From Paenibacillus monticola (GTDB lineage Bacteria; Bacillota; Bacilli; Paenibacillales; Paenibacillaceae): a stretch of DNA of 64,000 nucleotides. The DNA lies in NCBI RefSeq assembly GCF_009664975.1, contig NZ_WJXB01000002.1, positions 248,001 through 312,000 of the forward strand, read 5' to 3'. Below are positions 35,845-45,316 of the stretch, one piece after another (position 1 is the stretch's first letter; every line of letters begins with the position of its first letter). The position numbers and the translations under genes are program-made. Below the pieces are notes generated by a model that ran no database searches, had not been told where the DNA came from, and saw nothing but the letters and a program-made list of their open reading frames with translations.

Positions 35845-37725
35845 TCAAGCAGAAGAGGAATTTCTCCAGGCGCTGGGAATAACGAGCCTCATCTCCTTCC
35901 AATCCTCTGTAGTAAGCTCTATTTCCTCGACTTCCTCTGTTGTGAGCGACAACTTATTCCCTCGCACTCTCCACGGGTTACCACTTACCTGCAAAGGAAT
36001 GAAATCACAATTCTCTCCCTGAAGGGACAGATGAACCTTAATGCCCCAGCTTAGTCCCTGTTCCATAATCTTCTGCGCAGTTGTACTGTGATAATGACGC
36101 CATTCTTTGCTCCAAATCGTCGTCACACTCTCAATTCCCGGCAAACTCTCCTCTTGTGATTTTAGCAGCGCAGGTTGCTGATAATGATCAGGGCTTCCTG
36201 TGCAGAAGAGTCCCCGCTTGGAATGCGATATTGGTAGGGTATATACCGTTGGAGACTCTGAACTGCGCTGGTAAAAAAATACTTTATCTGCCGCAGTCAC
36301 CTCCTCCCGCCCAGTAATAGAGCGGGGCGGGGCCATACCGGCCGCGGTCAACTCCCTGCGCACCTGCTCTAGACCTTCCGCCTTTACACTAAAGTGACAG
36401 GGGCCAAGGCGAATGAGGTTCTCCTGCAGCCGAGGATGGGCAGCTATGGCATTCCCGTCTTCCTCACTGCGGCAAGAAAGCAGAATAACCTCTGCCAACA
36501 ACGTCCGGCCGAATCCTCTGCCCCATTGCTTCAGAGCGTATTCCACCTCTGCAGGGAGTTGGCCCAAAGCATGAGCATTTAGCCAGGAAATAGCTTCCTC
36601 CGGCGATATTCCTTGCTCGGCAGCGGATTCCAGTCGCTCACGGGTCAGACGGAAGCTCCACAAGATATCACTTTGCAGCAGTTCGGCACAGCCGGCCAAG
36701 GTCCAGCGGATAGCATAAGGCACCTCCGGTGGAACCAGCACCTCAAAATCCGGCTGCACAATAAACATTGGGGTTGGGGAGGGTACTTGAACATTTAAGT
36801 CATGGAAATCACTGGTTTCATCAATCAGTCGAGGCTTCGCTGCGCTCCAGCGGAAACAGAGCCCCCCATTCGGTTCATCGCCGAGTTCACACCAACCAAA
36901 GCCAGCCATGATTCGCAACCAGGCCAAACTGGACAATTCCAACTCCGCACGGGTCTCCGCTGCGGCCAACTGGTTAGCCACCATCCAGTCCAGTATCTTT
37001 GAAAGTGCTGTCCACTTTTGCGGCTGGAATTGAGAGCTGGATATCAGGTACCGGAAATGCTGATCAGCTGGCTCAGAGCTTCCATAGCGATTAATTACGA
37101 TAGTATACAGAATCGCTGCCATCCCTGACTCCGGAAGATTAAACCACTGCTGCAAGGCTTCCATCTCCAGTTCATACGCTGCACCATGCTCACTTATAAG
37201 ACCGAGATACAGCATTAAATCCACTATTACTGCCGTGGGTGCTGGATATATTTCTAGATAAGAAGATGAAATGAACAGTCCCTGGAGATGACTTTCTTGA
37301 CAAGACAGCCGTGCGGTCAGACGACCTATATTCCTTTTGTGAATGCTACCTTTAGATGTTAAGGGCAGCCCTTCCCGCGCAATATACAGAAGCGCCCGAA
37401 ATAAATCTCCGGTCAACCCCGTACCTGCCTCCATAGTCAGCTTTACTTCATGCCCTTCTATAAACTGCGGATGATACGAAAAAAAGCCACCTTGAAGCAA
37501 GGGTAGCCGTTCCACTGGGATTTGATAGAGCTTCTCACCCCATATATTCTGCCTTACTTCCAGCATACCGGCATTTAATAATTCATTTATGGCAAGCCGC
37601 TGCTCTGCGCGACAAAGATTGGGCGGCCGCAGCCGTTCTTCCTTCCCTGCTTCAAAAGGTTTCGCTGCATAGGCTATACAGATCCGTCTTAATACCTCGT
37701 GTGCTTCCTGTGTAAGCTGTTTCAA
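35845..37725 (-). CDS. XPB-partner protein with helicase-associated (Helicase_C_3) domain
   Basis: A 626-aa protein with no Walker motifs. The region around residues 310-420, VQVPSPTPMFIVQPDFEVLVPP then ARLT-like helices and LNAHALGQLPAEVEYALKQW, is typical of the Helicase_C_3/XPB-Ssl2 helicase-associated family. The TTG start overlaps the XPB stop by 4 nt (TTGA) with GGAGGG 6 nt upstream, so both are made together. Mycobacterium encodes an equivalent pair. Its role is probably to load or regulate the helicase, but this is inferred. Confidence 0.82.
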   Translation of the reverse strand: MKQLTQEAHEVLRRICIAYAAKPFEAGKEERLRPPNLCRAEQRLAINELLNAGMLEVRQNIWGEKLYQIPVERLPLLQGGFFSYHPQFIEGHEVKLTMEAGTGLTGDLFRALLYIAREGLPLTSKGSIHKRNIGRLTARLSCQESHLQGLFISSSYLEIYPAPTAVIVDLMLYLGLISEHGAAYELEMEALQQWFNLPESGMAAILYTIVINRYGSSEPADQHFRYLISSSQFQPQKWTALSKILDWMVANQLAAAETRAELELSSLAWLRIMAGFGWCELGDEPNGGLCFRWSAAKPRLIDETSDFHDLNVQVPSPTPMFIVQPDFEVLVPPEVPYAIRWTLAGCAELLQSDILWSFRLTRERLESAAEQGISPEEAISWLNAHALGQLPAEVEYALKQWGRGFGRTLLAEVILLSCRSEEDGNAIAAHPRLQENLIRLGPCHFSVKAEGLEQVRRELTAAGMAPPRSITGREEVTAADKVFFYQRSSESPTVYTLPISHSKRGLFCTGSPDHYQQPALLKSQEESLPGIESVTTIWSKEWRHYHSTTAQKIMEQGLSWGIKVHLSLQGENCDFIPLQVSGNPWRVRGNKLSLTTEEVEEIELTTEDWKEMRLVIPSAWRNSSSA

Positions 37726-39449
37726 AGGATGCCCTCCTCCTCACTTGGTTCCACAATTCTCACCTCGTACTGGTAGCCTTGTTCCGTCAGAAACATCCTG
37801 CGGCGCCAAGCAAAATCTTGTTCACGGCTGTCTCCGGTCACCAGCGTATAAAAATACGCCTTATTCTCCCCCGGCTTCGGGCGCAGAATGCGTCCTAACC
37901 GCTGGGCTTCCTCCTGTCGTGAGCCAAAGGCACCCGAGACTTCTATGGCAACCGAAGCATCCGGCAAGTCCAGCGCAAAATTGGCCACTTTAGATACGAT
38001 CAGCACTTGCAATCTCCTAGCATTAAAAGCCGCATATAGTTCACCTCTCACCTGCTCTGAGGTTTTACCTGTGATCAAAGGCGCATCGATGGTTTCAGCC
38101 AATTGGCTCAGTTGGTCCAGATACTGACCAATCACTAGAACGGAGGAACCGCGATGTGCTTCCAGTAGCTGTAACACAACATCGATTTTGCCAGGGTTCC
38201 CAGCGGCTAGACGGAACTTTTCTTTGTTCTCTGCATACATATATTTTCGCCTTAACCCCAGATTCATAGGCACAGTCATCTCTATACACTCGACGGTGGC
38301 GATCCAGCCCTGCTTCTCCAGTACCTTCCAGGGCAGATCGTAGCGTTTAGGTCCGATTAAGGAGAACACATCTTCTTCCCGGCCATCCTCTCTGACAAGA
38401 GTAGCTGTAAGCCCTAGACGGCGTGTAGCCTGAATATCCGCAGTGGCCCTGAATACCGGTGCCGGCAGCAAATGAACTTCATCATAGATGATGAGACCCC
38501 AGTTTCGTTCGTTGAACAAATTCATATGAACAAAGGGACCACCCTTCGTACGACGATGGGTCAAAATCTGATAGGTGGCTACGGTCACCGGCCGCACCTG
38601 TCTTTTCTCACCAGAGTACTCACCGATCGCCTCACCTTTCAGATTTGTCCGCTGCAGTAGCTCATTCATCCATTGCCGGACAGAGGTTGTGCTTGAGGTG
38701 AGAATCAGTGTTTCACATTGGAGGCTTTCCAGAACAGCTATGCCTACAACCGTCTTGCCTGCTCCGCAAGGCAGAACGACAACTCCACTCCCTCCGGTAC
38801 CGCCCGTCCCCTGAAAACGTTGAACGGCCTCCAACTGATATTCTCTAAGGCCAAAGATGCTTCTTGCTTCCACGTCTATTTCTCTCTCGTCATTCAGGCT
38901 GTATTCAGGCACTTTCCAGGCAATAGTAAGAGTTTGCCCCTCATGATAGCCTGCATAATCCATAATGGGGTAACCCAGTCTTGTCAGTTCCTGCTTCAGT
39001 TGACCGCGGAAGGCTTTGTTGCACACGCATTCTACAGGTCCGCATCTTCGCAGTCCAGCTTCATATAAGCCAGGGTGCTTCTCCAATTCATCCAGCTGCT
39101 CCGAAGTATCCGCGCGGATGGTAATCAGCTCAGATTCGCTTTCATGGGCATGCAGTGTCAATCTGCCATACCTGGACATGAGAAGTGAAATCTCTTCTAT
39201 AACACCAGCAGGTATATCCCAACGGGTAATAGCTCTAAGACTAGCTATAATATATTCCGCCTTGTAACCAAGCGCTGCGGCATTCCAGAGCGACAATGGA
39301 GTGATCCTGTAAGTGTGATAGGCAGGTGGGCTTTTTATAAGCTCAGCAAAAGAGGCCAGAAGCTGCCTGGCAGCCTCAAAGCCCGGGTGAGCACATTCCA
39401 GTAAAACAGTCCGGTCTCTGCGAATAATACAAGCTCCTGTTTCGTCCAT
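37722..39449 (-). CDS. XPB/Rad25-family DNA repair helicase
   Basis: A 575-aa SF2 3'-5' helicase of the XPB type. An N-terminal damage-recognition-like region is followed by the core: LREYQLEAVQRF (Q motif), Walker A LPCGAGKTVV near residue 230, DEVH box, LTATLVREDGREED with the XPB-specific Arg-Glu-Asp (RED) motif, and QRLGRILRPKPG (motif VI). Bacterial XPB unwinds DNA in repair; its exact pathway in Firmicutes is unsettled. AAGGAGAGG precedes the ATG. Confidence 0.92.
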   Translation of the reverse strand: MDETGACIIRRDRTVLLECAHPGFEAARQLLASFAELIKSPPAYHTYRITPLSLWNAAALGYKAEYIIASLRAITRWDIPAGVIEEISLLMSRYGRLTLHAHESESELITIRADTSEQLDELEKHPGLYEAGLRRCGPVECVCNKAFRGQLKQELTRLGYPIMDYAGYHEGQTLTIAWKVPEYSLNDEREIDVEARSIFGLREYQLEAVQRFQGTGGTGGSGVVVLPCGAGKTVVGIAVLESLQCETLILTSSTTSVRQWMNELLQRTNLKGEAIGEYSGEKRQVRPVTVATYQILTHRRTKGGPFVHMNLFNERNWGLIIYDEVHLLPAPVFRATADIQATRRLGLTATLVREDGREEDVFSLIGPKRYDLPWKVLEKQGWIATVECIEMTVPMNLGLRRKYMYAENKEKFRLAAGNPGKIDVVLQLLEAHRGSSVLVIGQYLDQLSQLAETIDAPLITGKTSEQVRGELYAAFNARRLQVLIVSKVANFALDLPDASVAIEVSGAFGSRQEEAQRLGRILRPKPGENKAYFYTLVTGDSREQDFAWRRRMFLTEQGYQYEVRIVEPSEEEGIL

Positions 39450-39510
39450 AGATTCCTCTCCTTGCTTAGTGAGCTATGTACCTTTATTTCAAGCTGCTGC
39501 TGAGTAGCAG

Positions 39511-39547
39511 GAAAAAGCCCACACCCGGATAACCACGGACATGAGCT
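39511..39547 (-). terminator. Terminator after the CBS-domain gene
   Basis: On the minus strand AGCTCATGTCC pairs with GGGTGTGGGCT (several G-U pairs) and is followed by TTTTT, 20 nt after the CBS-gene stop and before the helicase gene. Confidence 0.6.
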
Positions 39548-39563
39548 TCACCCATTCATATTG

Positions 39564-39995
39564 TTAATGCAAATGCTGCTGTGAGATTCCACTCAGCGCT
39601 TCTCCAGCCTCATCGGCAAAAATATTACGCACCGCGAGATCACCAATCGAGACGATCCCGATCAATTTCTTGCCATTTGTCACCGGCAGCCGGCGGATCT
39701 GACCCGCAGCCATAAGCTCTGCAGCTTCATCTACAGAGGTATTTTCTGAGACGGCACGAATATCAGTACTCATGATTGTCTGCACCGATGTGGAACCGGC
39801 ATGCTTGTCTGCGTACCCTCTAATAACAAGATCACGGTCTGTAATCACACCGAGCAATTGCTTGCTGTCGTTAGAATCAATTACTGGAATAAACCCAGTA
39901 TCATTATCCCTCATTTTGATAGCAGCCTCAAAAATATTATCCTGCAATGTAACCGTTACAGTATCGGTGGTCATAACCTCTTTAACCGTCTTCAA
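39564..39995 (-). CDS. CBS-domain protein (two CBS repeats)
   Basis: A 143-aa protein made almost only of a tandem CBS pair (VKEVMTTDTVTVTLQDNI ... LLGVITDRDLVIRGYA; IMSTDIRAVSENTSVDEAA ... LIGIVSIGDLAVR). The start is TTG at 39995 because AGGAGGG lies 6 nt upstream; the ATG reading further upstream runs through that site. Such stand-alone pairs bind adenine nucleotides. Target unknown. Confidence 0.9.
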   Translation of the reverse strand: MKTVKEVMTTDTVTVTLQDNIFEAAIKMRDNDTGFIPVIDSNDSKQLLGVITDRDLVIRGYADKHAGSTSVQTIMSTDIRAVSENTSVDEAAELMAAGQIRRLPVTNGKKLIGIVSIGDLAVRNIFADEAGEALSGISQQHLH

Positions 39996-40063
39996 GTTGA
40001 ACCCTCCTGTCATGATCTCCATGTTTCAGAAGTAGGTTCTCCTAAACCAAACAATTTATACGT

Positions 40064-41236
40064 TTACTTATCCTTTAGACAGGAATCCGCCATCGCAATC
40101 AGTAACTTCACTCCATGCAGCATAGCGTCCTCGTCAAAATCAAATCGGCTGTGATGATGTGGGTAGTCAGCCCCTTTATCCGGGTTCCCCGCTCCTACGA
40201 ACATAAAGCAGCCTGGGATACTCTTTACATAATAAGCAAAATCCTCTGCCGGCATCAGCCTCTCCATTAAGATGACCTGAACGGATTCCCCTAGCGCTTG
40301 CGGAGCCACATCGAAAAAGCGTTGGTACTCACTTTCATCATTTACAAGAGGAGGATATCCCATTAAATAGTCTATCTTCACCTCGGTGCCATATGCACCA
40401 GCTATTGAAGTAGCGATCTCTTCGATTCTGCGCCGGATCAGATAACGGGTCTCCTCATTGAAAGCCCGTACCGTTCCAGTTATTCGGCATTGCTCGGCCA
40501 CAACGTTCTGGGCGAACCCGCCTTGTATAGTCCCTATACTTAATACTGCAGGCTGCAGCGGGTCAACAGATCGGCTCACAATGCTCTGAAGCTGTGTCAC
40601 GAGGGCCGCCCCGGCCACAATGCTGTCGATCGTACGATGCGGCATGCCGGCATGTCCGCCTTTGCCGATTATATCAATGAAAAACTCATCGGCCGAAGCC
40701 ATTAATGGACCTGGCGCACTGCCTACCGTACCGATCGGAAGCGGAGTCCAGAGATGCAGGCCATACACGGCATCGGCATTCTCCAGCACTCCTTCACCGA
40801 TCATACCCAGCGCACCTCCAGGACACACCTCTTCAGCTGGCTGAAAGAGAAAGCGGATCTCTCCTTCCAGTTCATCTCGGCGACTGCTGTAGTACGCCGC
40901 TGCGCCCAGCAGCATCGACGTATGACCATCGTGGCCGCAGGCATGCATAGCTCCGTCATTTTGCGAAACATAATCGCTTTGTGTTTCTTCTAGGATGGGC
41001 AAAGCGTCCATATCCGCCCGCAGAACAACCGTCTTTCCCGGCTTCATGCCCCGCAATATCCCTGTAACACCGTATCCGGCAGTACTTCTCTTAACTTCAA
41101 TTCCCAAATCAACCAGCTTATCTGCTACATAGGCCGAAGTCTCCTTCTCCAGATAAGACAACTCCGGATGTCGATGCAGATGGCGGCGCCATTTCACCAT
41201 ATCTGGCAGCAGTAATTCAACCGGTAACTTCTCCAT
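40064..41236 (-). CDS. M20-family amidohydrolase (HipO/YxeP-like)
   Basis: A 390-aa metallopeptidase-fold hydrolase. RADMDALP and HACGHDGHT supply metal ligands, and FQPAEEVCPGG has the catalytic Glu. A dimerisation domain is in the centre (GKGGHAGMPH). ATG 41236 gives the usual length of N-acyl-amino-acid or N-acetylcysteine/diaminopimelate deacylases. The substrate is not resolvable from sequence. Confidence 0.92.
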   Translation of the reverse strand: MEKLPVELLLPDMVKWRRHLHRHPELSYLEKETSAYVADKLVDLGIEVKRSTAGYGVTGILRGMKPGKTVVLRADMDALPILEETQSDYVSQNDGAMHACGHDGHTSMLLGAAAYYSSRRDELEGEIRFLFQPAEEVCPGGALGMIGEGVLENADAVYGLHLWTPLPIGTVGSAPGPLMASADEFFIDIIGKGGHAGMPHRTIDSIVAGAALVTQLQSIVSRSVDPLQPAVLSIGTIQGGFAQNVVAEQCRITGTVRAFNEETRYLIRRRIEEIATSIAGAYGTEVKIDYLMGYPPLVNDESEYQRFFDVAPQALGESVQVILMERLMPAEDFAYYVKSIPGCFMFVGAGNPDKGADYPHHHSRFDFDEDAMLHGVKLLIAMADSCLKDK

Positions 41237-41433
41237 ACCTCTTCCATCCCTTTCTCTTACGTAACCCGCTTCGGCAGCTAGTACAGCTATATTTCTTTTA
41301 TTGTAGCAGAAACGCAAAAAACTGTGTATCACAGGGTATCCTGCGCCTTGCGCTCCCTTTGGAAACATACTATCATGAGATAGAACATCATAATTCGGAG
41401 AATGAATGAACTATTATACTTCATGAGGGGGAT

Positions 41434-41790
41434 ATGTGCGCTATGATTTTTGAGAACACGGGCCTCGTAGGATTAACAAGCGATCTTTTCTATTTGGATG
41501 AGAGTGCCGCCAAAGCTGGTTTCATTCGCTGGCAATGGGAGTACTATCGCGCCACTTACGACTGTAAGATTGAAGATTTGCAGAATGGCGGCGACTATTT
41601 CCTGAGATTTAATACACGCGCTGTTGAAGGTAAACTGGAGAAGTCGGATGCCGTGCTTGCGATTGAAGCCGTTTACTTAGGAAAAGCAACCTATCCACAC
41701 GGTCTAGAGTATGAGTCTCCTGTACCTCAGCCTATTATGGACATCGCTGCCCAGCGGATTCTTCAGCTGAAACAGCTGTTGGAGGTTTGA
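41434..41790 (+). CDS. yugN: YugN-family protein
   Basis: A 118-aa YugN-like protein (ENTGLVGLTSDLFYLDESAAKAGFIRWQWEYYRATYD). Either of two ATGs, 41434 or 41443, could be the start; GAGGGGG is nearby. Its stop overlaps the TTG start of the following SEDS gene. Function unknown in the family. Confidence 0.85.
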   Translation: MCAMIFENTGLVGLTSDLFYLDESAAKAGFIRWQWEYYRATYDCKIEDLQNGGDYFLRFNTRAVEGKLEKSDAVLAIEAVYLGKATYPHGLEYESPVPQPIMDIAAQRILQLKQLLEV

Positions 41791-43031
41791 GTAACGGGAA
41801 GGGAACGACGAAAAAAAATGTCAGCCTGCCCAAAAGAGGAACGCCCGATTTCCAATTGCTTATTCTGACCTTGCTGCTTGTTGGCTTCGGTCTGGTTATG
41901 GTCTTTAGTGCCAGTTCCAGTCTGACCTTAGCCAGTAAGAAATTCAGCTATGACCCTTTTTATTTTATGAAACGCCAGATTATCTGGGTCGTGCTGGGAA
42001 GCTTCGTTATGTTTACAGTGATGAATATTCATTACAGCAAATTCAAAAAATGGTATGCTCCCATCTTTATTATTACCCTAGTCCTCCTATTATTTGTAGC
42101 TTCCACCGATAAAATTAACGGTGCCAAGAGTTGGTTAAGCATTGGAGGCATGGGCATTCAGCCAACTGAACTGGCCAAAATATCGATTATCTTATATCTG
42201 GCCGCACTCATCACCAAAAAAGGTGAGCGGCTGAGAGATTTCCGCACAGGTTATATTCCCGTAATGGTTATAGTCGGCATTGTAGCCGGACTGATCATGA
42301 TGCAGCCGGATTTAGGCTCATGCCTGATTCTAGTTGCCACCAGTGGGCTGGTGATTTATGCTGGCGGCGCCAGCATGAAGCACATTCTGGCTTCTGTCGC
42401 TCTGCTAGTACTGGGGGCGGCACTCGTATTGGGAGCCAAAGGAGCGATCGACTCCCTATCGCCTGTCTCTGAGACAGTGATCGCTAACCAGGACTACAAA
42501 CAAGAACGTTTCGATGCCTTCTTGAATCCTTATCAGGATGCTTCAGGCAGTGGCTTTAATATCATTCAATCCTTGACCGCTTTGGGAGAGGGAGGAATTA
42601 AGGGTTCCGGCTTTGGACAGAGTGTCCAGAAGCTCTACTATCTGCCTTACCCTTACACCGACTTTATCTTTGCTGTAATTGGTGAAGAACTCGGTTTTGT
42701 GGGGACGGCGATCTTCTTGCTTCTGTATCTATACTTTATCTGGAGAGGTATTCTTATCGCCCTTAGATGCACCGATCCATTCGGTACACTTGTTGGGATT
42801 GGTATTATGGGACTCATCGCTATTCAAGCCTTCGTTAATATCGGCGGTGTGACCAAGACCATTCCTCTAACTGGTGTCACTCTGCCATTCATCAGCTATG
42901 GGGGCTCTTCGCTGCTAGTCAGCATGTTGTCCATGGGCATTATGTTGAGCATTTCAAGGGAGACCAACCGTCCTGCTAAAGAAGAAGTAACTAAATCAGT
43001 TACAACAGTCAGACAAGTCCGAGCACGGTAA
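41787..43031 (+). CDS. ftsW: SEDS-family peptidoglycan polymerase FtsW
   Basis: A 414-aa, ~10-TM lipid II polymerase/transport-family protein. GIQPTELAKISIILYLAAL, NPYQDASGSGFNIIQS, AVIGEELGF (catalytic-region acidic residue) and LTGVTLPFISYGGSSL are FtsW/RodA/SpoVE signatures. The TTG start overlaps the YugN stop (TTGA) with GGAGG just upstream. No close ATG is in frame. ylaN is 1.8 kb downstream, whereas in B. subtilis ylaN adjoins ftsW, which supports FtsW over RodA. Confidence 0.9.
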   Translation: MSNGKGTTKKNVSLPKRGTPDFQLLILTLLLVGFGLVMVFSASSSLTLASKKFSYDPFYFMKRQIIWVVLGSFVMFTVMNIHYSKFKKWYAPIFIITLVLLLFVASTDKINGAKSWLSIGGMGIQPTELAKISIILYLAALITKKGERLRDFRTGYIPVMVIVGIVAGLIMMQPDLGSCLILVATSGLVIYAGGASMKHILASVALLVLGAALVLGAKGAIDSLSPVSETVIANQDYKQERFDAFLNPYQDASGSGFNIIQSLTALGEGGIKGSGFGQSVQKLYYLPYPYTDFIFAVIGEELGFVGTAIFLLLYLYFIWRGILIALRCTDPFGTLVGIGIMGLIAIQAFVNIGGVTKTIPLTGVTLPFISYGGSSLLVSMLSMGIMLSISRETNRPAKEEVTKSVTTVRQVRAR

Positions 43032-43064
43032 ACTCGGCATTTCCAGCCTATAGTTGCGCTTAGA

Positions 43065-43114
43065 AACAAAGGGTGTCCCCAAATCCAGTAAATGGATTAG
43101 GGACACCCTTTGTT
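43065..43114. terminator. Bidirectional terminator after ftsW
   Basis: AACAAAGGGTGTCCC and its perfect complement (15 bp) enclose a 20-nt loop. It serves ftsW (+) and the convergent Asp23-family gene (-). Confidence 0.88.
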
Positions 43115-43149
43115 GTAATTATTATGATGTTGACCAGCTATATTACGAT

Positions 43150-43515
43150 TTAAGAAATTTCGTCATTCTTGAAAGCGACGCCTTCAACCTTAACATTCAC
43201 TTCAACAATGTGAAGTCCAGTCATGCTTTCCACAGCTTCGCGTACGTTTTGTTGAAGCATCCGGCACACCTCATGAATTGGTGTTTCGTAAAGAACTATT
43301 ATACGTAAATCCACTGCTGCTTCCAGCTGCCCCACTTCAACGGTAACACCCTTCTGCACATTCTTACCACTCAGGCGCTTCGCCCAGCCTTCCGATAAGC
43401 CGCCAGACATGGCTGCAATTCCTGGAGTTTCCAAGGCAGCCAATCCGGCAATTTTAGAGACGACGTCATTTGAAATCCGTATATTTCCCATTTCTAGTTG
43501 AAGTTGTTCTGCCAT
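43150..43515 (-). CDS. Asp23/Gls24 (YloU-like) envelope stress protein
   Basis: A 121-aa protein with the DUF322/Asp23 pattern: GNIRISNDVVSKIAGLAALETPGIAAMSGG, KGVTVEVGQLEAAVDLRIIVLYETPI, and a C-terminal V-rich strand VVEVNVKVEGV-like segment. Relatives associate with the membrane or cell envelope and respond to alkaline or envelope stress. Confidence 0.93.
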   Translation of the reverse strand: MAEQLQLEMGNIRISNDVVSKIAGLAALETPGIAAMSGGLSEGWAKRLSGKNVQKGVTVEVGQLEAAVDLRIIVLYETPIHEVCRMLQQNVREAVESMTGLHIVEVNVKVEGVAFKNDEIS

Positions 43516-43670
43516 GCCATATCCCCCTCACACTCATTATTAATTATTGTAATTCCAAAACAGGCTAAAAAGCAAATGACTTTATCTCAATTTCGTTTAC
43601 ACTCAGGAACAATTTGGGTATATTTGATTATGAAATCAACTTACATAAATAGACTGGAGTGTGCTTTACA

Positions 43671-44741
43671 TTGAAAAAATGGATTTCGCCGGCCCTGCTG
43701 GTCATCACCTTTGTCCTTAGTGCCATTGGACATTTCGCAAATTGGGATCATACGCTTCAATTCGTCCTGTCTGCGGTCTCTGTCGTCTTCGTAGCCGGCT
43801 TTCTAGGCCGGGCAACAGAAAGCGTAGCCCATTATGCTGGACAAAGATTAGGAGGCTTTCTTAATGCCACCTTCGGCAACGCTGCGGAGCTGATTATCGC
43901 TTTCTTCCTGGTAAAGGAAGGACTATTCGATATGGTCAAGGCGAGTCTCACCGGCTCTATCATCGGTAATTTGCTGCTGGTTCTGGGCCTTAGTATATTC
44001 GCTGGCGGCATGAAGTACAAGGTGCAGAATTTCAACGTTACACTCGCCGGACTCAACGGCTCACTGATGATCGTCGCTGTAATTGCTCTGTTCGTTCCTG
44101 CCATGTTCTTTAACACCCATTCCATTACAGCGAAAGATACAGATGTGTTAAGCCTCATCGTAGCGGGACTGCTCATTGCTTCCTATATTGCCTGGCTTAT
44201 TTTCTCAATGATTACACACAAGAAATACTTGGGGGATGTTACGGAGGACAAAGAAGAAGAATTACCCAACGAACATGCTCCTGCCTGGTCCATGAAAAGA
44301 TCCATCCTCTATCTGGTGACTGCAACCGTTATGGTGGCCTTTGTCAGTGAATGGCTTGTCGGCACATTAGAAACATTAACTGAACGCTTCGGCTTCAGTG
44401 AACTGTTCGTCGGTGCATTCCTTGTGGCCATTATCGGTAACGCTGCTGAACATAGCGCGGCGATTATGCTGGCTACCAAGAATAAGATTGGGGCCGCAGT
44501 GGAGATCGCTGTAGGCAGCAGCCTGCAGATTGCCCTATTCGTAGCACCCGTGCTAATCTTTGTCAGTTATTTCATGGGAAATACGATGGATATTGTGTTT
44601 ACGACGATTGAGATTGTCGCTATTGCAGTCTCCGTATTTATTGCCAAGTCGATTATTCAAGATGGGGCAACCAACTGGTATGAGGGGCTGCTGCTGCTGA
44701 CTGTCTATCTGATTCTTGGAGTCTCCTTCTATCTTGTTTAG
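43671..44741 (+). CDS. cax: Calcium/proton antiporter Cax
   Basis: A 356-aa CaCA-superfamily exchanger with ~11 TMs and two inverted signature repeats: FGNAAELIIAFF near residue 70 and GNAAEHSAAIML near residue 260. An acidic cytoplasmic loop (EDKEEELPNEH) separates the halves. TTG 43671 (MKKWISP) is chosen with GGAG 11 nt upstream; GTG 43659 is possible. It is one of two Ca2+ exporters in the window, with the YloB-type ATPase. Confidence 0.93.
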   Translation: MKKWISPALLVITFVLSAIGHFANWDHTLQFVLSAVSVVFVAGFLGRATESVAHYAGQRLGGFLNATFGNAAELIIAFFLVKEGLFDMVKASLTGSIIGNLLLVLGLSIFAGGMKYKVQNFNVTLAGLNGSLMIVAVIALFVPAMFFNTHSITAKDTDVLSLIVAGLLIASYIAWLIFSMITHKKYLGDVTEDKEEELPNEHAPAWSMKRSILYLVTATVMVAFVSEWLVGTLETLTERFGFSELFVGAFLVAIIGNAAEHSAAIMLATKNKIGAAVEIAVGSSLQIALFVAPVLIFVSYFMGNTMDIVFTTIEIVAIAVSVFIAKSIIQDGATNWYEGLLLLTVYLILGVSFYLV

Positions 44742-44755
44742 CATTTAAACACAGC

Positions 44756-44800
44756 AAAAAGCGCACATGAGCGACTCAACAGTCCTCATGTGCGCTTTTT
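44756..44800. terminator. Bidirectional terminator after cax
   Basis: AAAAAGCGCACATGAG pairs with CTCATGTGCGCTTTTT around a 13-nt loop, between cax (+) and ylaN (-). Confidence 0.92.
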
Positions 44801-44829
44801 TATAAATGAATTAAGCCATGCAAATAATA

Positions 44830-45123
44830 CTATGAATTCGCCTTGTTGTTCAGTGCTTCATAAAGAACCGACAAATTGCGTTCCAGTTTGCTCAGTACCA
44901 ATTTCCCAGTGAGTTCTTGCACTAATCCAACTCTAACTGCAAAATCGACCTGTCTGGAGAAACCGTACATTTGGGTATCCAGTACTTCCTCATAGAGAGG
45001 GCAGTACCGTGTCGCCAAATTCTCCATCTGCACTTCGATAAGCTTCTCAATTTTATCGGCATCTTCTTGTAGAAGAGTGATCGCTCTTAGATTAATCTGT
45101 TCCTGCAAATCTGATGAAGTCAT
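44830..45123 (-). CDS. ylaN: YlaN-family protein (DUF1507)
   Basis: A 97-aa helical protein, [39 protein letters not shown], matching YlaN of B. subtilis, an essential protein linked to iron/Fur control. ATG 45123 has GGGGGG 6 nt upstream; the longer ORF start lacks one. Confidence 0.92.
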   Translation of the reverse strand: MTSSDLQEQINLRAITLLQEDADKIEKLIEVQMENLATRYCPLYEEVLDTQMYGFSRQVDFAVRVGLVQELTGKLVLSKLERNLSVLYEALNNKANS

Positions 45124-45267
45124 ACATTTCCCCCCCATGTCCAAAAGTTTCAGCTGTTATTGCTAGTTTATTTAATATTAGTCGAAATCTCATATCAATA
45201 CAACAATTCAGTTTACAGAAGCATTTACTTTCATATATATTGTGAACCCTATAATTTATTATATTTT

Positions 45268-45300
45268 AAAAAACGCCCCGCCGCAAACCGGCAGGACGCT
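45268..45300 (-). terminator. Terminator after the HPr-like gene
   Basis: On the minus strand AGCGTCCTGCCGG-TTTG-CGGCGGGGCGT (two mismatches) followed by TTTTTT, 17 nt past the stop. Confidence 0.8.
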
Positions 45301-45316
45301 TTCTAGTAACAAATAA

